A stretch of 33,557 nt of DNA from Clostridiales bacterium (lineage in GTDB: Bacteria > Bacillota > Clostridia > Oscillospirales > Oscillospiraceae). The notes under the pieces were generated by a model. That model was not told where the DNA came from. It did not search any database and saw nothing but the letters and a program-made list of their open reading frames with translations. Both the position numbers and the translations under genes were made by a program. Shown here piece by piece: positions 32,798 through 33,557 of the stretch. The stretch is taken from contig JAJPXR010000220.1 in the NCBI GenBank assembly GCA_021205375.1, positions 5,589 through 39,145 of the forward strand, read 5' to 3'. How positions within the stretch are numbered: the first letter of the stretch is position 1; each line of letters starts with the position of its first letter.

Positions 32798-32826
32798 ATT
32801 ATACTTCACTTCCCGACATTTTGCAA
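32798..32826 (-). promoter_or_regulatory. Promoter of the M3 peptidase operon
   Basis: On the - strand TTGCAA (32821-32826), 17 bases, perfect TATAAT (32798-32803). About 60 bases upstream of the TTG start. Confidence 0.7.
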
Positions 32827-32914
32827 CCCCTTGGGGTCTCCGCTGAAGCCTCCCCGCTGGGAATTTCCTTCGGTCACAACAGAAGCGGGTTCGGTGGAGA
32901 CAGGCAGGGAGGCA

Positions 32915-32936
32915 CGAAGTGCCGCTTGACGGCAAA
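32915..32936 (+). repeat. 22-base dispersed repeat, copy 2
   Basis: Same orientation as 22338-22359, with one mismatch. It lies in the gap between the divergent peptidase and response-regulator promoters (32737-33047). Here the flank makes a small GCAC-GAA-GTGC-like hairpin (32913-32922). Confidence 0.55.
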
Positions 32937-32969
32937 TGTCGATTTTCTCCGGGAAGTTGGCAAAAGCTA

Positions 32970-32999
32970 TTCCCAATCGCGCACATAATATGATATACT
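32970..32999 (+). promoter_or_regulatory. Possible extended -10 promoter of the response-regulator gene
   Basis: TGATATACT at 32991-32999 is an extended -10 (TGn plus TATACT at 32994-32999), with a weak TTCCCA 18 bases upstream. About 45 bases before the ATG. Confidence 0.45.
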
Positions 33000-33047
33000 A
33001 TTAAAAATCGTGTTTTCGGCAGAAAAAAACAGAAAGGACCGGGCGCT

Positions 33048-33557
33048 ATGAGTCAATATTCAATTTTGCTTGTGGACGATGAGGAAGATGTGCTCCGGGT
33101 CATTTTGCGCAAATTGGACTGGGAGAACCTAGGCTTTTCTATCGTTGGCTATGCAAAAAATGGAAGGGAAGCGCTAGAGCTGGCAGAGGATCTGCAGCCC
33201 GATGTGGTGATGACTGACATCAAAATGCCCTACATGGACGGGCTGGAGATGGGCCGCCGAATAAAGGAGATCTGTCCCCAGGTCAAAATCGTCATTTTTT
33301 CCGGTTTTGACCGGTTCGAGTATGCCCAGGAGGCCATCAAGCTGGAGGTGGAGGAGTATATTCTCAAGCCCATCGACGCCGACAAGCTGCGCAGCGTGTT
33401 CCTGCGCCTGCGGGAAAAACTGGACCGGGAGCGGGCCGAAAAAAGGGACATTGACAAGCTGCACCAGTACTATATGGAAAGCCTGCCGGTGCTACAGGAA
33501 AATTTTTGGTTCTATAATAAATGTTGGGGTCAGGTAAAGCACCTGGCCCCAAATTCA
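33048..33557 (+). CDS. Response regulator, YesN/AraC-type (partial, runs off the contig)
   Basis: 170 codons are visible, open at the contig end. The receiver domain (about 5-120) has the acidic pocket LLVDDEED (7-14), phospho-acceptor Asp 57 in VVMTDIKMP, and Lys 107 in YILKP. The (S/F)GFDRFEYAQEAIKL pattern (85-99) is typical of YesN-like regulators, which carry an AraC-type DNA-binding domain at the C-terminus, missing here. AAAGGA precedes the ATG. Such regulators usually work with a sensor histidine kinase and control nearby sugar or peptide transporters. After ESLPVLQENF (about 144-153) the translation stops resembling the family and enters an inverted repeat, so the last ~15 codons may not belong to the gene. 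Confidence 0.8.
   Translation, partial: MSQYSILLVDDEEDVLRVILRKLDWENLGFSIVGYAKNGREALELAEDLQPDVVMTDIKMPYMDGLEMGRRIKEICPQVKIVIFSGFDRFEYAQEAIKLEVEEYILKPIDADKLRSVFLRLREKLDRERAEKRDIDKLHQYYMESLPVLQENFWFYNKCWGQVKHLAPNS
33524..33552. repeat. Inverted repeat at the contig end
   Basis: TTGGGGTCAGGT (33524-33535) pairs with ACCTGGCCCCAA (33541-33552) with one G-T position around a 5-base loop. It sits where the response-regulator reading frame loses its family resemblance. Could be the edge of a mobile or repeated element at which the assembly broke. Confidence 0.5.

Overview
The window looks like the chromosome of a Bacillota gut-type clostridium. The grounds are AGGAGG-type ribosome binding sites, sigma-A-like TTGACA/TATAAT promoters, moderately high GC, and an oligopeptide transport plus M3 peptidase set with a YesN-like response regulator. 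An Oscillospirales relative is my guess; no rRNA or marker gene is present to prove it. Both ends look like contig ends. The first ~117 bases are low-complexity C-rich sequence, and the last ~50 bases carry an inverted repeat that breaks into a response-regulator gene.

Region 1 (about 120-7040) is a candidate defence island. On the + strand is a zinc-ribbon/TIR/STAND-NTPase/TPR protein whose single long frame (252-4352) is cut by one in-frame TAG at 2607-2609. A bidirectional terminator separates it from a convergent - strand pair. That pair is a membrane protein with two Rossmann-like lobes and a C-terminal RyR domain, followed by a 189-residue protein of unknown function. A NAD-cleaving TIR protein next to a membrane-bound RyR protein suggests a signal/effector arrangement. 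This is inference.

Region 2 (7130-18151, - strand) is a surface-polysaccharide operon with a textbook promoter at 18123-18151 and a terminator at 7130-7176. In transcription order it holds: a DegT-type sugar aminotransferase, an initiating phosphoglycosyl transferase, three consecutive ATP-grasp ligases (two clear paralogues), an SDR epimerase/dehydratase, one GT2 glycosyltransferase, a Wzy-like polymerase split by an in-frame TAG, and a Wzx-type flippase. Three tandem ATP-grasp enzymes in such a small locus suggest amino-acid or other amide decoration of the glycan. The polymerase area is visibly AT-rich.

Region 3 (18345-22420, + strand) is a two-gene heterodimeric ABC exporter. It is preceded by two 75-bp direct repeats, each a promoter flanked by a pair of 14-bp dyads (four operator-like sites in all).

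Region 4 (22485-32826, - strand) is a peptide-utilisation region. An M3 oligoendopeptidase and a small membrane protein are followed by a dipeptide/oligopeptide-binding lipoprotein with its own strong promoter and structured leader. Then come two permeases (one with a large extracytoplasmic insert), two ATPases and a small single-pass membrane protein. A strong terminator lies between the binding protein and the permease genes, just downstream of a possible second promoter.

Region 5 (32970-33557) is the 5' part of a response-regulator gene running off the contig.
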